Numbered from the stretch's first letter, positions 38,526 through 48,564 are shown. The stretch is 64,000 bases of DNA from Vibrio variabilis (GCF_003263785.1 NZ_JYJK01000087.1:247674-311673); one strand, 5' to 3'. Notes: generated from the letters alone by a model not told the origin. Numbers and translations are program-made.

Positions 38526-40649
38526 ATGAACCAATATCTTGCCGTCACTTCTAACGGACTTGAAAACCTTCTCGCTCAAGAGCTTGAACAAATGGGCTTA
38601 ACTTCTGTAAAGCCTGTTCAAGCGGGGGTGAAATTTAAAGCGACAAATGAGCAGATTTATCGCGCTTGTTTGTGGAGCCGCTATGCTTCTCGCTTTGTTA
38701 AAGTACTGTCGGAATTCACTTGCCAAGATGATATGGACCTTTATCTGGCTGCATCGTCCATTAACTGGGTTAACCACTTCCACAGCACGAAGAAGTTCAT
38801 TGTTGATTTCAACGGTACGAACCGAGAGATCCGCAATAGCCAATATGGCGCAATGAAAGTGAAAGACGCGGTAGTGGATTGCTTTAATAAAAAGAACTTG
38901 CCAAGGCCAAACATCAGTAAAGATAGGGCTGATGTTCGTGTGCATGTGCGTTTGCATCGTGATAAGGCACTGATTGGTCTTGATATGGTGGGTTCTGGCT
39001 TGCACCAACGTGGTTATCGTACTGAATCTGGTCGTGCTCCACTTCGTGAAACACTGGCCGCCGCTATTGTCGCTAGAAGTGGGTGGGAGCAAGGTAAGAA
39101 CATGCTCGATCCAATGTGTGGCTCGGGTACCTTGTTGATTGAAACAGCCATGCTTGCGGCAAATATGGCGCCAGGTGTGAAACGTAAGACTTGGTGTTTT
39201 GAAGCGTTAGAAGATTTCGAGCCAGAAGTTTGGGCTGAAGTGAAGTCGGAAGCGAATGTACAAGCTCGTCGCGGTGTCAAAAAGACTGACAGCAGATTTT
39301 GGGGCTTTGATAACGACCCTAAAGTCCTGCGTACTGCAAAAGAAAACGCAAAGCGCGCAGGCGTTGATGACTTGATTACGTTTGAACTTGGTGATGCTAG
39401 TAAAGTGACTAAACCTGCTGAATTCGGTGAGGGTGTGATTGTGTGTAACCCACCTTATGGTGAGCGCCTCGGTACAGAGCCAGGTTTGATTGCGCTGTAT
39501 ACTGAGTTTGGTAATCAGCTTAAAACTGAGTTCGGAGGTTGTCAGGCATCGATTTTCTCAAGTTCAGATGATTTATTAAGTTGCCTACGCATGCGAGCTG
39601 ATAAGCAATTTAAACTGAATAACGGTGCGTTACAGTGTCACCAGAAAAATTATTCGATTTCAGCGCGTAGTGCAGAACAGATCGCTGGCAACAACGACCT
39701 TCAAGTGATCGCTCCAGATTTCTCAAACCGTTTGAAGAAGAACATAGCGAAAATCGGCAAGTGGGCTAAGAAAGAAGGATTAGACTGCTACCGTATTTAC
39801 GATGCTGATTTGCCAGAATACAACGTTGCGGTAGACGTATACCAAGATTCATTGGTCATTCAGGAATACGCGGCACCGAAGAGTATTCCTGAAGAAACAG
39901 CAAAACGTCGCCTTACCGATATTATCCGCGCTTCGATTAAAGTGACGGGTGTTGATACCAACAACGTAGTTTTGAAAACGCGTGAGAAGAAGAAAGGCAG
40001 CTCACAGTACAATAAGCTTGCTCAAAAGTCGTCAACTATGAAAGTTCATGAATACGGCGCGCAGTTGATTGTAAACTTGCATGACTACCTAGATACCGGC
40101 TTGTTCCTAGATCATAAAATCACTCGTCGTAAATTGGGTGAAATGGCGCAGGGCAAAGATTTCTTGAACCTGTTCGCATACACAGGTTCAGCGACTGTTC
40201 ACGCTTCGCTTGGCGGTGCAAAGTCCACAACCACAGTTGATATGTCGAATACATATCTAGAGTGGGCGAAAGAGAACATGAAATTAAATGGTCAAGTAGG
40301 TCGTCAGCATCAGTACATCCAAGCAGATTGCTTGCAATGGCTAGCGAAAGCAAACGGCAGTTACGATCTTATCTTTATCGATCCTCCAACGTTCTCAAAC
40401 TCTAAGCGTATGGAGCAATCGTTCGATGTTCAACGTGACCACGTCACTTTAATGCGCGATTTGAAACGCCTACTAAGTGCAGAAGGCACTATCGTTTTCT
40501 CAAACAACAAACGCCACTTCAAGATGGACTTGGACGCGTTGGAAGAAATCGGCTTAACGGCGAAAAACATTTCTGATAAGACCTTGCCACTCGACTTTGC
40601 TCGTAATAAGCATATTCATAACTGCTGGGTTATCTCTCACAAAAACTAA
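38526..40649 (+). CDS. rlmL: Bifunctional 23S rRNA methyltransferase RlmKL
   Basis: 707 residues from the ATG at 38526 ([20 protein letters not shown]), the family N-terminus; upstream in-frame ATGs at 38481 and 38517 would add unrelated residues. RlmL makes N2-methyl-G2445 and RlmK N7-methyl-G2069 of 23S rRNA. Domains: THUMP RNA-binding (about 45-155), RlmL methyltransferase (about 165-380, [20 protein letters not shown] and the NPPY motif [13 protein letters not shown]), and RlmK (about 410-707, [20 protein letters not shown] and [13 protein letters not shown]). Followed closely by a glutaredoxin and uup, as E. coli rlmL precedes uup. Confidence 0.95.
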   Translation: MNQYLAVTSNGLENLLAQELEQMGLTSVKPVQAGVKFKATNEQIYRACLWSRYASRFVKVLSEFTCQDDMDLYLAASSINWVNHFHSTKKFIVDFNGTNREIRNSQYGAMKVKDAVVDCFNKKNLPRPNISKDRADVRVHVRLHRDKALIGLDMVGSGLHQRGYRTESGRAPLRETLAAAIVARSGWEQGKNMLDPMCGSGTLLIETAMLAANMAPGVKRKTWCFEALEDFEPEVWAEVKSEANVQARRGVKKTDSRFWGFDNDPKVLRTAKENAKRAGVDDLITFELGDASKVTKPAEFGEGVIVCNPPYGERLGTEPGLIALYTEFGNQLKTEFGGCQASIFSSSDDLLSCLRMRADKQFKLNNGALQCHQKNYSISARSAEQIAGNNDLQVIAPDFSNRLKKNIAKIGKWAKKEGLDCYRIYDADLPEYNVAVDVYQDSLVIQEYAAPKSIPEETAKRRLTDIIRASIKVTGVDTNNVVLKTREKKKGSSQYNKLAQKSSTMKVHEYGAQLIVNLHDYLDTGLFLDHKITRRKLGEMAQGKDFLNLFAYTGSATVHASLGGAKSTTTVDMSNTYLEWAKENMKLNGQVGRQHQYIQADCLQWLAKANGSYDLIFIDPPTFSNSKRMEQSFDVQRDHVTLMRDLKRLLSAEGTIVFSNNKRHFKMDLDALEEIGLTAKNISDKTLPLDFARNKHIHNCWVISHKN

Positions 40650-40657
40650 TACGGATC

Positions 40658-40909
40658 ATGACAAAGGAACTGACATTATACAGCACTGAAGGTTGCCATC
40701 TCTGTGAGATGGCCCTTGAGCTAATCAAACAAGTAGGGCTTGGGGAACAGGTAGAGATTGTCGATATCGCTTTCGACGATGAGCTGTTTTCTCGTTACGG
40801 TGTCACTATTCCAGTGGTCAAAGTGGATGAATCTGAGATCAACTGGCCCTTCGATATCTTACAACTTCAACAATGGTTAACAGTCAATGGCATTACTTAC
40901 CATCCATAA
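40658..40909 (+). CDS. Glutaredoxin-family protein (DUF836 type)
   Basis: 83 residues. A small thioredoxin fold with the redox motif STEGCHLCEMALEL near 10-23 (C-x-x-C) and the cis-proline segment VTIPVVKVDESEINWPFD near 50. Eight bases after rlmKL, and its 3' end overlaps the uup start by 23 bases, so the three genes are one operon. Redox partner unknown. Confidence 0.85.
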   Translation: MTKELTLYSTEGCHLCEMALELIKQVGLGEQVEIVDIAFDDELFSRYGVTIPVVKVDESEINWPFDILQLQQWLTVNGITYHP

Positions 40910-42809
40910 TGGACAACTTGCATTTGGTGATCATCCGCTTCTAGATAAAACGGACTTTGCGCTTCAAGAGAACGAGCGCGTGTGTCTGGTTGGTCGAAAC
41001 GGTGCCGGCAAGTCAACGTTAATGAAAGTATTGGCAGGTGACATCATCATGGATGATGGCAAGCTGCAAATTACTCAAGATGTTGTGGTATCTCGTCTAG
41101 AACAAGATCCTCCTCGTGACCAAGCAGGAACGGTTGAAGACTATGTCGCTGAAGGTTTGGCAGAGATTGGTGAACAGCTAAAACAATATCACGCTTTACT
41201 TGAGCTGGTGGCTCAGGATCCTAGTGAATCTCATATCAATCGCTTAGCCAAGGTTCAAGAAAATCTAGAAGTTTCCGGTGCTTGGCGCTTTGAAGACCGT
41301 ATTAAGAATATTCTTGGAGCGCTTAAGCTTGACGGCGCCACGCTACTTAGTGACTTGTCTGGTGGTTGGCAGCGCAAAGCAGCTTTAGCTAGAGCCTTGG
41401 TGTGCGACCCGGATGTCTTGCTACTCGATGAGCCGACCAACCACTTGGATGTGACGACCATTGAGTGGCTCGAGACCTTCTTAAAGGACTTCCGTGGTTC
41501 TATTATCTTTATTTCTCACGACCGCGCGTTCATTCGCTCTATGGCGACACGTATTGTCGATCTTGACCGAGGCCAATTGGTTTCTTTTCCAGGTGACTAT
41601 GAAAAATACCTAGTAGAAAAAGAAGAAGCGCTGCGTGTTGAAGAAATGCAAAATGCGGAGTTCGACAAAAAGCTCGCGCAAGAAGAAGTTTGGATAAGAC
41701 AGGGTATTAAAGCACGAAGAACTCGAAACGAGGGGCGTGTCCGTGCGCTGAAAAAACTTCGTGAGGAGCGTAAAGGTCGCCGAGATGTGCAAGGCAAAGT
41801 CAACCTCAAGCTCGATGACACCGCGCGTTCTGGCAAGATTGTGTTTGAAGCTGACAATCTGAACTATGAGATTGAAGGCAAAACAATCATCAATAACTTT
41901 TCGTTCAATATTCAGCGTGGTGATCGTATTGCGCTTATTGGTCCTAACGGATGTGGTAAGAGTACGTTGATCAAGCTGTTACTTGATGAGCTGACACCTA
42001 CATCAGGTAAGCTCAAGTGTGGTACTAAGCTCGAAGTCGCCTATTTCGACCAGTACCGTGAAGCATTGGATCCAGAAAAGAGCGTTATTGATAACCTTGC
42101 CGATGGTAAACAGGAAGTGATGGTTGGCGGACGTGAGCGTCATGCGCTAAGTTATCTTCAAGACTTTTTGTTTGCACCAAAACGTGCGAGAACACCAGTA
42201 AAAGCACTTTCGGGTGGTGAGAAGAACCGTCTATTGCTTGCTCGTATCTTCCTGAAGCCGAACAACTTGTTGGTGCTCGATGAGCCTACTAACGATTTGG
42301 ACATCGAAACCTTGGAGCTTTTGGAAGAGTTGCTAGGAAATTATCAAGGCACACTGCTTTTAGTGAGCCACGACCGTCAGTTTGTTGATAATACTGTGAC
42401 CGCTAGCTGGATTTTTGAAGGAAATGGGGTTATCGAAGAGTTCGTTGGTGGTTATCATGATGCTCAGCAGCAGAGACAACAAGTGTTGGACGCACGCAAA
42501 GCGTACGAACCAGTAAAAGAGAATAAAAAACAGCCAGTTGAACAAAATAACAAAACACAAGCAGTGAACTCTAAACCTAAGAAGCTGTCCTATAAGCTAC
42601 AGAGGGAATTAGAAGCGCTACCAGCTTTGTTGGAGCAATTGGAGCAAGAGATTGAACAACTACAGGAAACGGTGAATGACCCAGCGTTTTTTGCCAAGCC
42701 TGTAGAAGAAACACAACCCATTTTAGATAGTTTAGCTGCAAAAGAGCAGGAGCTAGACGTTGCTTTTGAGCGATGGGAAGAGCTAGAAGCAATGCAACAG
42801 GAAAGTTAG
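40887..42809 (+). CDS. uup: ABC-F ATPase Uup
   Basis: 640 residues. Uup is a cytosolic ABC-F protein without membrane domains that acts on ribosomes or branched DNA and limits precise excision of transposons. Two ABC domains: first with GRNGAGKST (about 36), SGGWQRKAALARALVCDPDV and LDEPTNHLD; second with GPNGCGKST (about 350), LSGGEKNRLLLARIF and LDEPTNDLD. The linker (about 240-305) is the highly charged ABC-F type. The C-terminal tail (about 565-640) is a coiled coil (LPALLEQLEQEIEQLQETV), the Uup-specific DNA-binding extension. Start overlaps the glutaredoxin gene. Confidence 0.95.
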   Translation: MALLTIHNGQLAFGDHPLLDKTDFALQENERVCLVGRNGAGKSTLMKVLAGDIIMDDGKLQITQDVVVSRLEQDPPRDQAGTVEDYVAEGLAEIGEQLKQYHALLELVAQDPSESHINRLAKVQENLEVSGAWRFEDRIKNILGALKLDGATLLSDLSGGWQRKAALARALVCDPDVLLLDEPTNHLDVTTIEWLETFLKDFRGSIIFISHDRAFIRSMATRIVDLDRGQLVSFPGDYEKYLVEKEEALRVEEMQNAEFDKKLAQEEVWIRQGIKARRTRNEGRVRALKKLREERKGRRDVQGKVNLKLDDTARSGKIVFEADNLNYEIEGKTIINNFSFNIQRGDRIALIGPNGCGKSTLIKLLLDELTPTSGKLKCGTKLEVAYFDQYREALDPEKSVIDNLADGKQEVMVGGRERHALSYLQDFLFAPKRARTPVKALSGGEKNRLLLARIFLKPNNLLVLDEPTNDLDIETLELLEELLGNYQGTLLLVSHDRQFVDNTVTASWIFEGNGVIEEFVGGYHDAQQQRQQVLDARKAYEPVKENKKQPVEQNNKTQAVNSKPKKLSYKLQRELEALPALLEQLEQEIEQLQETVNDPAFFAKPVEETQPILDSLAAKEQELDVAFERWEELEAMQQES

Positions 42810-42814
42810 TTTTG

Positions 42815-44917
42815 ATGAGTCGTAATAATTTTAAGTTTTCATTGATTGCTGCAAGTGTACTTGCAGCGACATCAAGCCATGCTGCTTTGTATAAAGTGGT
42901 TGAGGTCGACCCAACCGGAAGTATCAAATCGACCGGTGTTTTTGTTGAAGATGCGCAAGGCGTAATCACTGAGTTTTATGGCACAGCGATTGAAAAAGCG
43001 GAAGCGACGAGCCCTATGGGGTGTTTTGCTGATGGCTCGACATGTCGTGAGTATCGTTTATACGGTGATTCTCGCAATGGTTCTGAAGGGCACTCGTACC
43101 GTCAGGAAATCCCATTTAACTACGATTCATCATTTTTCTATACCGATTGGAACCGTAACCGCGACTATTGTCGTTCTGAGCTAGGTTACCAGACGTGTGA
43201 TCCAGGTTGGGCCGACAAAATGTGGTTCAGCTTTAGTGATGTCGGTGGTTTGCTCCGTGAGCGTGATGCGTTTTACAACTCGTCGCAAACTGGGTGGAAC
43301 AACATTGCGGGCGAAGATAATTATCTCTCTAACGCTCATGGCTTTAGTGAAACCACGCCATCCTCTAATCCGGATCAAGCATCTACAGCAGCGCGAATGG
43401 CGGTGACGCCAACTTCGGACTATAAACCGGGCGGAGTGGCGACACCAGATGCGAACTCAGAAAACGTCGTTATCAATAGCCTAACGTCTGATCAAAGTAT
43501 GGCAATTGGTAACACCAGCTCTGGCTACTACCGTATCAACGCTTCGGATGGTGGAAAAGGTAACTTGGCAACGGCTTATCGTCATCGTGGTTTTGTGCAA
43601 AATGGCGATAGTACGGAAATGTTATTGCCGTTTTTGGTAGAGTCACCAAACAATGAACAACGGATTACCAACCAAATGGGTCGTACTATGGGTTGGAGTA
43701 GTTTCAAATATGACGGCAAAGAGTACATTGTGGGTAGTGCTGCTGTCGCTCCGTTTGACTACAACGACGATAACAAGAACTGGAATGGTGACCTAAATAA
43801 CTGCTTGATTGAAGATCCAGCCTCTCGTGCTGATTGCCAGAACTTTGCATTTGCGACAAAAACTGCTGTATGGGATACCACTAATTTAGCAGCGGGCGCT
43901 TCAATTGCGTCTGATTGGCAAAATGGTGTAGCAACGAACAACGACAAAAAAGCATCACAGGGCAGTGCTCGTGGTGCTGTAATTGCAGCGCAAGAGAGTG
44001 CTTCGGACAACCCGAGAAACGGAAAACCATTCCTTGTGGGCTTAAATACCACTGGTGATGGCTCCAATAGCTTCCTCCAAGCGACAGTGTTCGTACCATC
44101 GACTACATTTGACCCAAATGCGATCGACACCGCACGTCAGTGGTCTCCAGTGACAGTAGAAAACGCCCGAATCAAGTCTGGTGATGACTTTATTTATAGC
44201 AATTCATACGCCACTGATATCAACAAAAACCTTGTGTTCCTAGGCGCGTCTAAGCGACGTGGTGATAAGCGTGAAAATGGTGCGGCGGCAAATCGTATGT
44301 TCTTGGGTCAGGTTTCCCTAAACAATAATGCAAACGGCTCATACTCTATGTCGGGTGCTCGATATTTTGACGAGCTAAACGGCAACAGCGGTATTTTCTT
44401 CCGTGGTGTAGGTGGTGAGCCTGGTGGTATCAACAACTTCAATGAAATTGTTGGAGCGGTTGATGCTGAACAATCGACAGAATATTTTGGTAAAAAACGA
44501 CGTCAACGTGGATTTATTTACCCTTACAACACCACTGGTACGGATGCTGAGCGTTTAGCTATCTTCCAAGGTAAACCATGGCTATTGGACGATCTGACTA
44601 ATGGCGGTACTTACAATACGCAGAACAACCAATACCGTATTGTCGATGCCGCGGACATCAACGATGATGGTGTGATTGCAGCAACCGCGCTGAAATGTGA
44701 TGGGGGCTATGACACCACTGGTCACAACTCATACTGTGGTAATGGCCAAAAGAAAGAGAAGGTCGTTGCAGTTAAGTTGATCCCGATCGCAAATGCGACA
44801 TCAGCCGACATTCAAACTCGTGGTATTGAAGCACCACCCGTCAAGCGTAGCGGTGGTGGCCTCGGTTGGATGGCTTTGATTATGCTTGGATTCTTTGGGT
44901 TACGCCGTAACAAATAG
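42815..44917 (+). CDS. DUF3466 exported protein with GlyGly-CTERM sorting tail
   Basis: 700 residues from the ATG at 42815, five bases after the uup stop, with AGGAAAG upstream. Signal peptide MSRNNFKFSLIAASVLAATS. The mature region matches DUF3466 (beta-propeller-like repeats such as GFSETTPSSNPDQ, YRHRGFVQNGDS and FNEIVGAVDAEQSTEYFGKK) with paired Cys. The C-terminus GGGLGWMALIMLGFFGLRRNK is split as Gly-rich turn, one membrane segment and basic end: the GlyGly-CTERM signal processed by rhombosortase in Vibrio and Shewanella, after which substrates reach the surface through type II secretion. Substrate or role unknown. Confidence 0.85.
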   Translation: MSRNNFKFSLIAASVLAATSSHAALYKVVEVDPTGSIKSTGVFVEDAQGVITEFYGTAIEKAEATSPMGCFADGSTCREYRLYGDSRNGSEGHSYRQEIPFNYDSSFFYTDWNRNRDYCRSELGYQTCDPGWADKMWFSFSDVGGLLRERDAFYNSSQTGWNNIAGEDNYLSNAHGFSETTPSSNPDQASTAARMAVTPTSDYKPGGVATPDANSENVVINSLTSDQSMAIGNTSSGYYRINASDGGKGNLATAYRHRGFVQNGDSTEMLLPFLVESPNNEQRITNQMGRTMGWSSFKYDGKEYIVGSAAVAPFDYNDDNKNWNGDLNNCLIEDPASRADCQNFAFATKTAVWDTTNLAAGASIASDWQNGVATNNDKKASQGSARGAVIAAQESASDNPRNGKPFLVGLNTTGDGSNSFLQATVFVPSTTFDPNAIDTARQWSPVTVENARIKSGDDFIYSNSYATDINKNLVFLGASKRRGDKRENGAAANRMFLGQVSLNNNANGSYSMSGARYFDELNGNSGIFFRGVGGEPGGINNFNEIVGAVDAEQSTEYFGKKRRQRGFIYPYNTTGTDAERLAIFQGKPWLLDDLTNGGTYNTQNNQYRIVDAADINDDGVIAATALKCDGGYDTTGHNSYCGNGQKKEKVVAVKLIPIANATSADIQTRGIEAPPVKRSGGGLGWMALIMLGFFGLRRNK

Positions 44918-44928
44918 TCACAAGTGAC

Positions 44929-44967
44929 AAAAATCCCAGCTTCACAAACGTGGAACTGGGATTTTTT
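44929..44967 (+). terminator. Terminator of the DUF3466 gene
   Basis: aaaatcccag / ctgggatttt stem with a partly paired 16-base loop and a six-T tail. Confidence 0.88.
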
Positions 44968-45081
44968 GTGTCTTGAGATCGAGCCAAAAATGAGCAATTA
45001 TTAAAGAGGAGTCACAAAAGCTCCATAAATCTTTAATGATAGAAGGTCGGGAAACCGACTTTGTATAGCGAGGACCGTACT

Positions 45082-45255
45082 ATGAAGAGACAAAAGCGTG
45101 ATCGTCTGGAACGAGCTCAATCACAGGGTTATAAAGCTGGATTGAATGGGCGATCGATGGAAGCCTGTCCCTATCAACAAATGGATGCAAAGTCGTATTG
45201 GCTTGGCGGTTGGCGTGACGCGAGAGATGATAAACAATCAGGACTCTTCAAGTAG
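45082..45255 (+). CDS. rmf: Ribosome modulation factor
   Basis: 57 residues from the ATG at 45082 (MKRQKRDRLERAQSQGYKAG); AGGA lies eight bases upstream. RMF binds 70S ribosomes in stationary phase and helps form inactive 100S dimers. The very basic N-terminus, GYKAGLNGRSMEACPYQQMD and the end YWLGGWRDARDD match the family. Convergent with fabA, as in E. coli. Confidence 0.96.
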   Translation: MKRQKRDRLERAQSQGYKAGLNGRSMEACPYQQMDAKSYWLGGWRDARDDKQSGLFK

Positions 45256-45278
45256 TCTGGAGCGAAATTGAAGAAACT

Positions 45279-45303
45279 AAGGCCTCCTATGAGGCCTTTA
45301 TAA
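45279..45303 (+). terminator. Terminator of rmf
   Basis: aaggcctc / gaggcctt with a four-base loop, followed by tataat. Confidence 0.8.
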
Positions 45304-45310
45304 TAATCAG

Positions 45311-45329
45311 CTAATGCACTATAACTAAA
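45311..45329. repeat. 19-bp intergenic repeat, copy 1
   Basis: ctaatgcactataactaaa, identical to 48597-48615. Both copies lie between convergent genes, just past a plus-strand terminator. A third partial echo, atgcacta, follows at 45333. Not a known terminator or dif motif. Confidence 0.6.
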
Positions 45330-45339
45330 TATATGCACT

Positions 45340-45371
45340 AAAAAATAAACGACTCCGGAAAGTCGTTTATT
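45340..45371 (-). terminator. Terminator of fabA
   Basis: aataaacgact / agtcgtttatt stem with a six-base loop; the minus-strand product ends in TTTTTT. Twelve bases past the fabA stop. Confidence 0.9.
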
Positions 45372-45382
45372 CACAAAATTGC

Positions 45383-45901
45383 TTAGAAAGTAGAGGTGTC
45401 TTTGAAGAGGCCTACTTTAAGATCCTTCGCGACATAGATTTCTTTACCGTCGACAAGCACGCGACCATCAGCGATACCCATAACTAGCTTACGGTTAACA
45501 ACACGCTTCATGTGTAGTTCGTAAGTGACTTTCTTAGCAGTAGGCAGTACTTGACCAGTGAACTTCAGTTCACCTACACCCAATGCGCGACCTTTACCTT
45601 CGCCACCAATCCAACCAAGGTAGAAGCCAACAAGCTGCCACATTGCATCTAGGCCAAGACAGCCTGGCATTACTGGGTCACCGATAAAGTGGCAGTCAAA
45701 GAACCATAGGTCAGGAGTAATATCCAGTTCAGCAACGATCAAACCTTTGCCAAAGTCACCTTCAGTTTCGGACATTTTTGCTACGCGGTCCATCATCAGC
45801 ATGTTAGGTGCTGGAAGTTGAGGGTAGCCCTCGCCAAATAGTTCTCCGCGGCTTGAGGCTAGAAGGTCTTCACGGCTATAAGATTCACGTCTGTTTTGCA
45901 T
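45383..45901 (-). CDS. fabA: 3-hydroxydecanoyl-ACP dehydratase/isomerase FabA
   Basis: 172 residues, as in E. coli. FabA dehydrates 3-hydroxydecanoyl-ACP and isomerises the product to cis-3-decenoyl-ACP, the branch point of unsaturated fatty-acid synthesis. The catalytic His is in [15 protein letters not shown] (about 66-80) and the catalytic Asp in [13 protein letters not shown] (about 81-93). GGAGTAAT lies before the ATG. A FabR-like palindrome is 35 bases upstream. Gene order rmf-fabA-ycbZ-matP is conserved with E. coli. Confidence 0.97.
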   Translation of the reverse strand: MQNRRESYSREDLLASSRGELFGEGYPQLPAPNMLMMDRVAKMSETEGDFGKGLIVAELDITPDLWFFDCHFIGDPVMPGCLGLDAMWQLVGFYLGWIGGEGKGRALGVGELKFTGQVLPTAKKVTYELHMKRVVNRKLVMGIADGRVLVDGKEIYVAKDLKVGLFKDTSTF

Positions 45902-45935
45902 TATTTATTACTCCAAATTTGCGTTAGGCCATCTT

Positions 45936-45953
45936 AGTGAACAGGTGTACGCT
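45936..45953 (-). promoter_or_regulatory. Probable FabR operator in the fabA promoter
   Basis: agtgaacaggtgtacgct; its complement agcgtacacctgttcact is close to the FabR palindrome known from E. coli fabA and fabB (agcgtaca..tgt.cgct). It sits 35-52 bases upstream of the fabA start on the correct strand. Confidence 0.6.
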
Positions 45954-45971
45954 AGACAAGTCCGACCACGA

Positions 45972-47609
45972 CTAGACAAACCAGTTTTTAATCCTTGTCA
46001 CAAATGACTCTGGCATTTCATGTTTTTCAAAGTTTTCAATACGTTCTGCAATCTTGCCAATCACGCTATCTTCGGTGTCACTTTTGAATGGTTGACCCAA
46101 TAAAAGTGGTATCACTTCGTCTACGTGAGTCACAGACCAAATATGAAATTCTTCTTTTTTGATGCTCTCGACGAGCTCTTTGTTCAGTGCTAGGTGCTGA
46201 ACATTGGTTTTAGGCAAAATGACCCCTTGCTTGCCTGTTAAGCCTTGGTGTTTACATACGTTATAGAAGCCTTCCACCTTCTCATTCAAACCACCTACAG
46301 CCTGAACGCGGCCAAATTGGTCGACAGCACCCGTGACTGCTATTTGCTGGTCTATTGGATAGCCAGATAGTGCACTTACCAAAGAGCACAACTCTGCCAA
46401 TGACGCACTGTCTCCGTCGACCTCACAATAAGACTGCTCAAATACAATGGAAGCAGAGTATGGTAGCGGAGCGTCTAGGTCGAGTTCAGAAGAGACAAAT
46501 GCTTGCATTATCATCATGCCTTTGGCGTGAATATTGCCACCAAGTTCAACTTTGCGTTCAACGTCAGAAACATCGCCGTCGCCAAAGTGCACCACACACG
46601 AGATACGAGCGGGTTCACCATAACTGATAGGGTGCCCAGGAATATCAATAACCGTTAAACCGTTTACTTGGCCAACTTGTTTTCCTTGTGTTTCAATGAC
46701 GACTTGACCTTCCAAAATGTCATCGATAGCCCGTTCCGGCAGATAAGACTCGCGGGTACGCTTCGCTTCGATTGCTGCTTCTATATGTTCAGAAGATATC
46801 GTTGAATTGTGACTGTAAGATGATGCTTCACAAAGTAGAGCTTTATGCCAATCAACAGAAAGTGGCCAGTACTGTTTATCTTCTGTTTCTCGCGCACCCG
46901 CCTGGAGTAGCTTTAAGTAGCCTGAACGGTCAAGCTGTTTATCTGATAGAAACTGCGACATCATTGAGTTTACAAACGACAGATATTGCTTAGCTGTTGC
47001 CTGTGTTACTTTCAAATCGTTCTCGATTTCAGTGTATTGCATAAAGCCAGAGCGAAAGTCACTGTCGATGAAATCTAAATCGGATAGCTGTTCACGATCG
47101 CCAATAACAATAAGCTTAAAATCCGATGAAAAAGTAGGAGGTGTCAGCGCGCCAGTTTTGGCATCAATTGAGACACTGTTTAACTTTGCACCTTGAAGCA
47201 ACGCTTTTAAATTTGTCCAAACGCCCAGACTTGCCAGAGCAGTTTGAGTCGATGAAATGAGAAAACCACCATCCGCTTGCGATACTAAACCTGGTGCAAG
47301 AGAAGGCTCATTCCCGGACATTTGATAGCGATCGAACAGCAAGCTTGGATCCGCGTCTTTACTGACGACGGTTTTGTGACCTAGCGCTTTTATATGCTCA
47401 CTCACGAGCTGTCGATGAAACAAGTTGTCGCCATCTTTAATGATCAATACTTTTGAAGGGCACGCATCAGAGACAAAAAACGACAGTGCCGTTTTAAGGC
47501 GAGGCTGCAGTTCAATGGCATCGAGTGGAGCGAGAGAAGTAGCGTTATCGAGTAGATCAGCGAAATCGTTATAAAGGGGGCAGACTTGTTGCCAAGGGAC
47601 TTGATTCAT
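45972..47609 (-). CDS. ycbZ: Lon-like ATP-independent protease YcbZ/LonH family
   Basis: 545 residues from the ATG at 47609 (MNQVPWQQVCPLYNDFADLL); the open frame could extend 18 codons upstream but those residues do not look native. It is a Lon relative with a degenerate N-terminal AAA region (no Walker A seen) and an intact S16 protease domain: NIHAKGMMIMQAFVSS, catalytic Ser in SYCEVDGDSASLAELCSLVS (about 410) and catalytic Lys in AVGGLNEKVEGFYNVC (about 455). It lies between fabA and matP as in E. coli. Physiological substrate unknown. Confidence 0.92.
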   Translation of the reverse strand: MNQVPWQQVCPLYNDFADLLDNATSLAPLDAIELQPRLKTALSFFVSDACPSKVLIIKDGDNLFHRQLVSEHIKALGHKTVVSKDADPSLLFDRYQMSGNEPSLAPGLVSQADGGFLISSTQTALASLGVWTNLKALLQGAKLNSVSIDAKTGALTPPTFSSDFKLIVIGDREQLSDLDFIDSDFRSGFMQYTEIENDLKVTQATAKQYLSFVNSMMSQFLSDKQLDRSGYLKLLQAGARETEDKQYWPLSVDWHKALLCEASSYSHNSTISSEHIEAAIEAKRTRESYLPERAIDDILEGQVVIETQGKQVGQVNGLTVIDIPGHPISYGEPARISCVVHFGDGDVSDVERKVELGGNIHAKGMMIMQAFVSSELDLDAPLPYSASIVFEQSYCEVDGDSASLAELCSLVSALSGYPIDQQIAVTGAVDQFGRVQAVGGLNEKVEGFYNVCKHQGLTGKQGVILPKTNVQHLALNKELVESIKKEEFHIWSVTHVDEVIPLLLGQPFKSDTEDSVIGKIAERIENFEKHEMPESFVTRIKNWFV

Positions 47610-47741
47610 TGCGTCGTAACTTAAGTTTAATTTGCACGAAGTATACAATGAATCGCAACTCAACGTTAGCTTTTCAACTGTTCATATAGCGAGCAAAATC
47701 TCATTAACTGAGCATTATTATTGAGAAGTTTGGAATCTTGG

Positions 47742-47754
47742 GTTACGCTGTCAC
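47742..47754. promoter_or_regulatory. matS-like site upstream of matP (one mismatch)
   Basis: gttacgctgtcac matches GTGACRNYGTCAC at 12 of 13 positions, 27 bases before the matP start. This could be a weak MatP site or an autoregulatory operator; one mismatch weakens the call. Confidence 0.4.
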
Positions 47755-47780
47755 TGTAAACAGAGTAGGGATGCAAACCA

Positions 47781-48238
47781 ATGAAATACCAACAACTTGA
47801 AAACTTAGAATGTGGTTGGAAGTGGCAGTATTTAACGAAGAAATGGCGTGAAGGTGAGAACATCACCCGTTACATTGATACCAGTGAGATCGAACAGGCA
47901 GTTTCAAAGCTGAAGCAGCTAGAGCATGAACCTACTCTGGTCATTGAGTGGATTGATGAACATATGTCAGTTGAACTCGACAATAAGCTCAAACAAGCAA
48001 TTAGGCTAAGCGCAAACGCCATTACAATGCCGAGCAAGTTCACACCAAAAAGAAGTCCATTGATTTGGATTTTCGCGTATGGGAAAAACTATCGCATCGT
48101 GCCAACGATCTCGGTTGTACGCTCTCGGAAGCCATCGAGTATTTGTTAAGTGAAGCATCTCGTAGCGAGAAAGCCACGCAGAAAGTAAGCAGTTTGAAAG
48201 AGGACTTAAGTAAGTTATTAGGTGACGAAGGGAGGTAG
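47781..48238 (+). pseudogene. matP: Macrodomain Ter protein MatP, split by one missing base
   Basis: MatP binds matS sites and organises the terminus macrodomain. The frame from the ATG at 47781 gives [20 protein letters not shown] to NKLKQAIR, nearly identical to the family, then goes wrong. One G missing at 48004-48005 restores [20 protein letters not shown] (the ribbon-helix-helix start), [20 protein letters not shown] and the C-terminal coiled coil KVSSLKEDLSKLLGDEGR, stopping at 48238. The repaired protein has 152 residues (E. coli 150). The DNA-binding domain is fully conserved after the shift, so the gene is very likely intact in the cell. Confidence 0.93.
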
Positions 48239-48243
48239 TCGCT

Positions 48244-48555
48244 ATGTTGTATGTCGTATTACTTGGGGCTGTGGTGGTATTTTGGCTAGTTGCCGTTGAC
48301 CGACCTTCTTTAGTTGTAGAGATGAAAGAAGGTGAAATCACCAAAACGAAAGGCCATTTGCCACCAACCTTCAAACACAACCTTAAGGAGATTGTAGAAC
48401 GAGATAAAACGACGGGAGACCTTAAAGTGTACCAAACTCGTAGCGGCATGAAGCTCAAGTTTAGCAAGACCATTTCCAAGAACATACAGCAAAGAATACG
48501 AAACATTTTTCCTCATCAAAGTTTCAAATCTAAAGGCAAGAAAAAGAGCCGTTAG
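48244..48555 (+). CDS. DUF3634 family membrane protein
   Basis: 103 residues. One N-terminal membrane segment (MLYVVLLGAVVVFWLVAVDR) is followed by VVEMKEGEITKTKGHLPPTF and a very basic tail ending KSKGKKKSR. It matches DUF3634, small Vibrio/Photobacterium proteins of unknown function. It starts six bases after matP, so the two are probably co-transcribed. Confidence 0.75.
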   Translation: MLYVVLLGAVVVFWLVAVDRPSLVVEMKEGEITKTKGHLPPTFKHNLKEIVERDKTTGDLKVYQTRSGMKLKFSKTISKNIQQRIRNIFPHQSFKSKGKKKSR

Positions 48556-48564
48556 TATTGAGAG

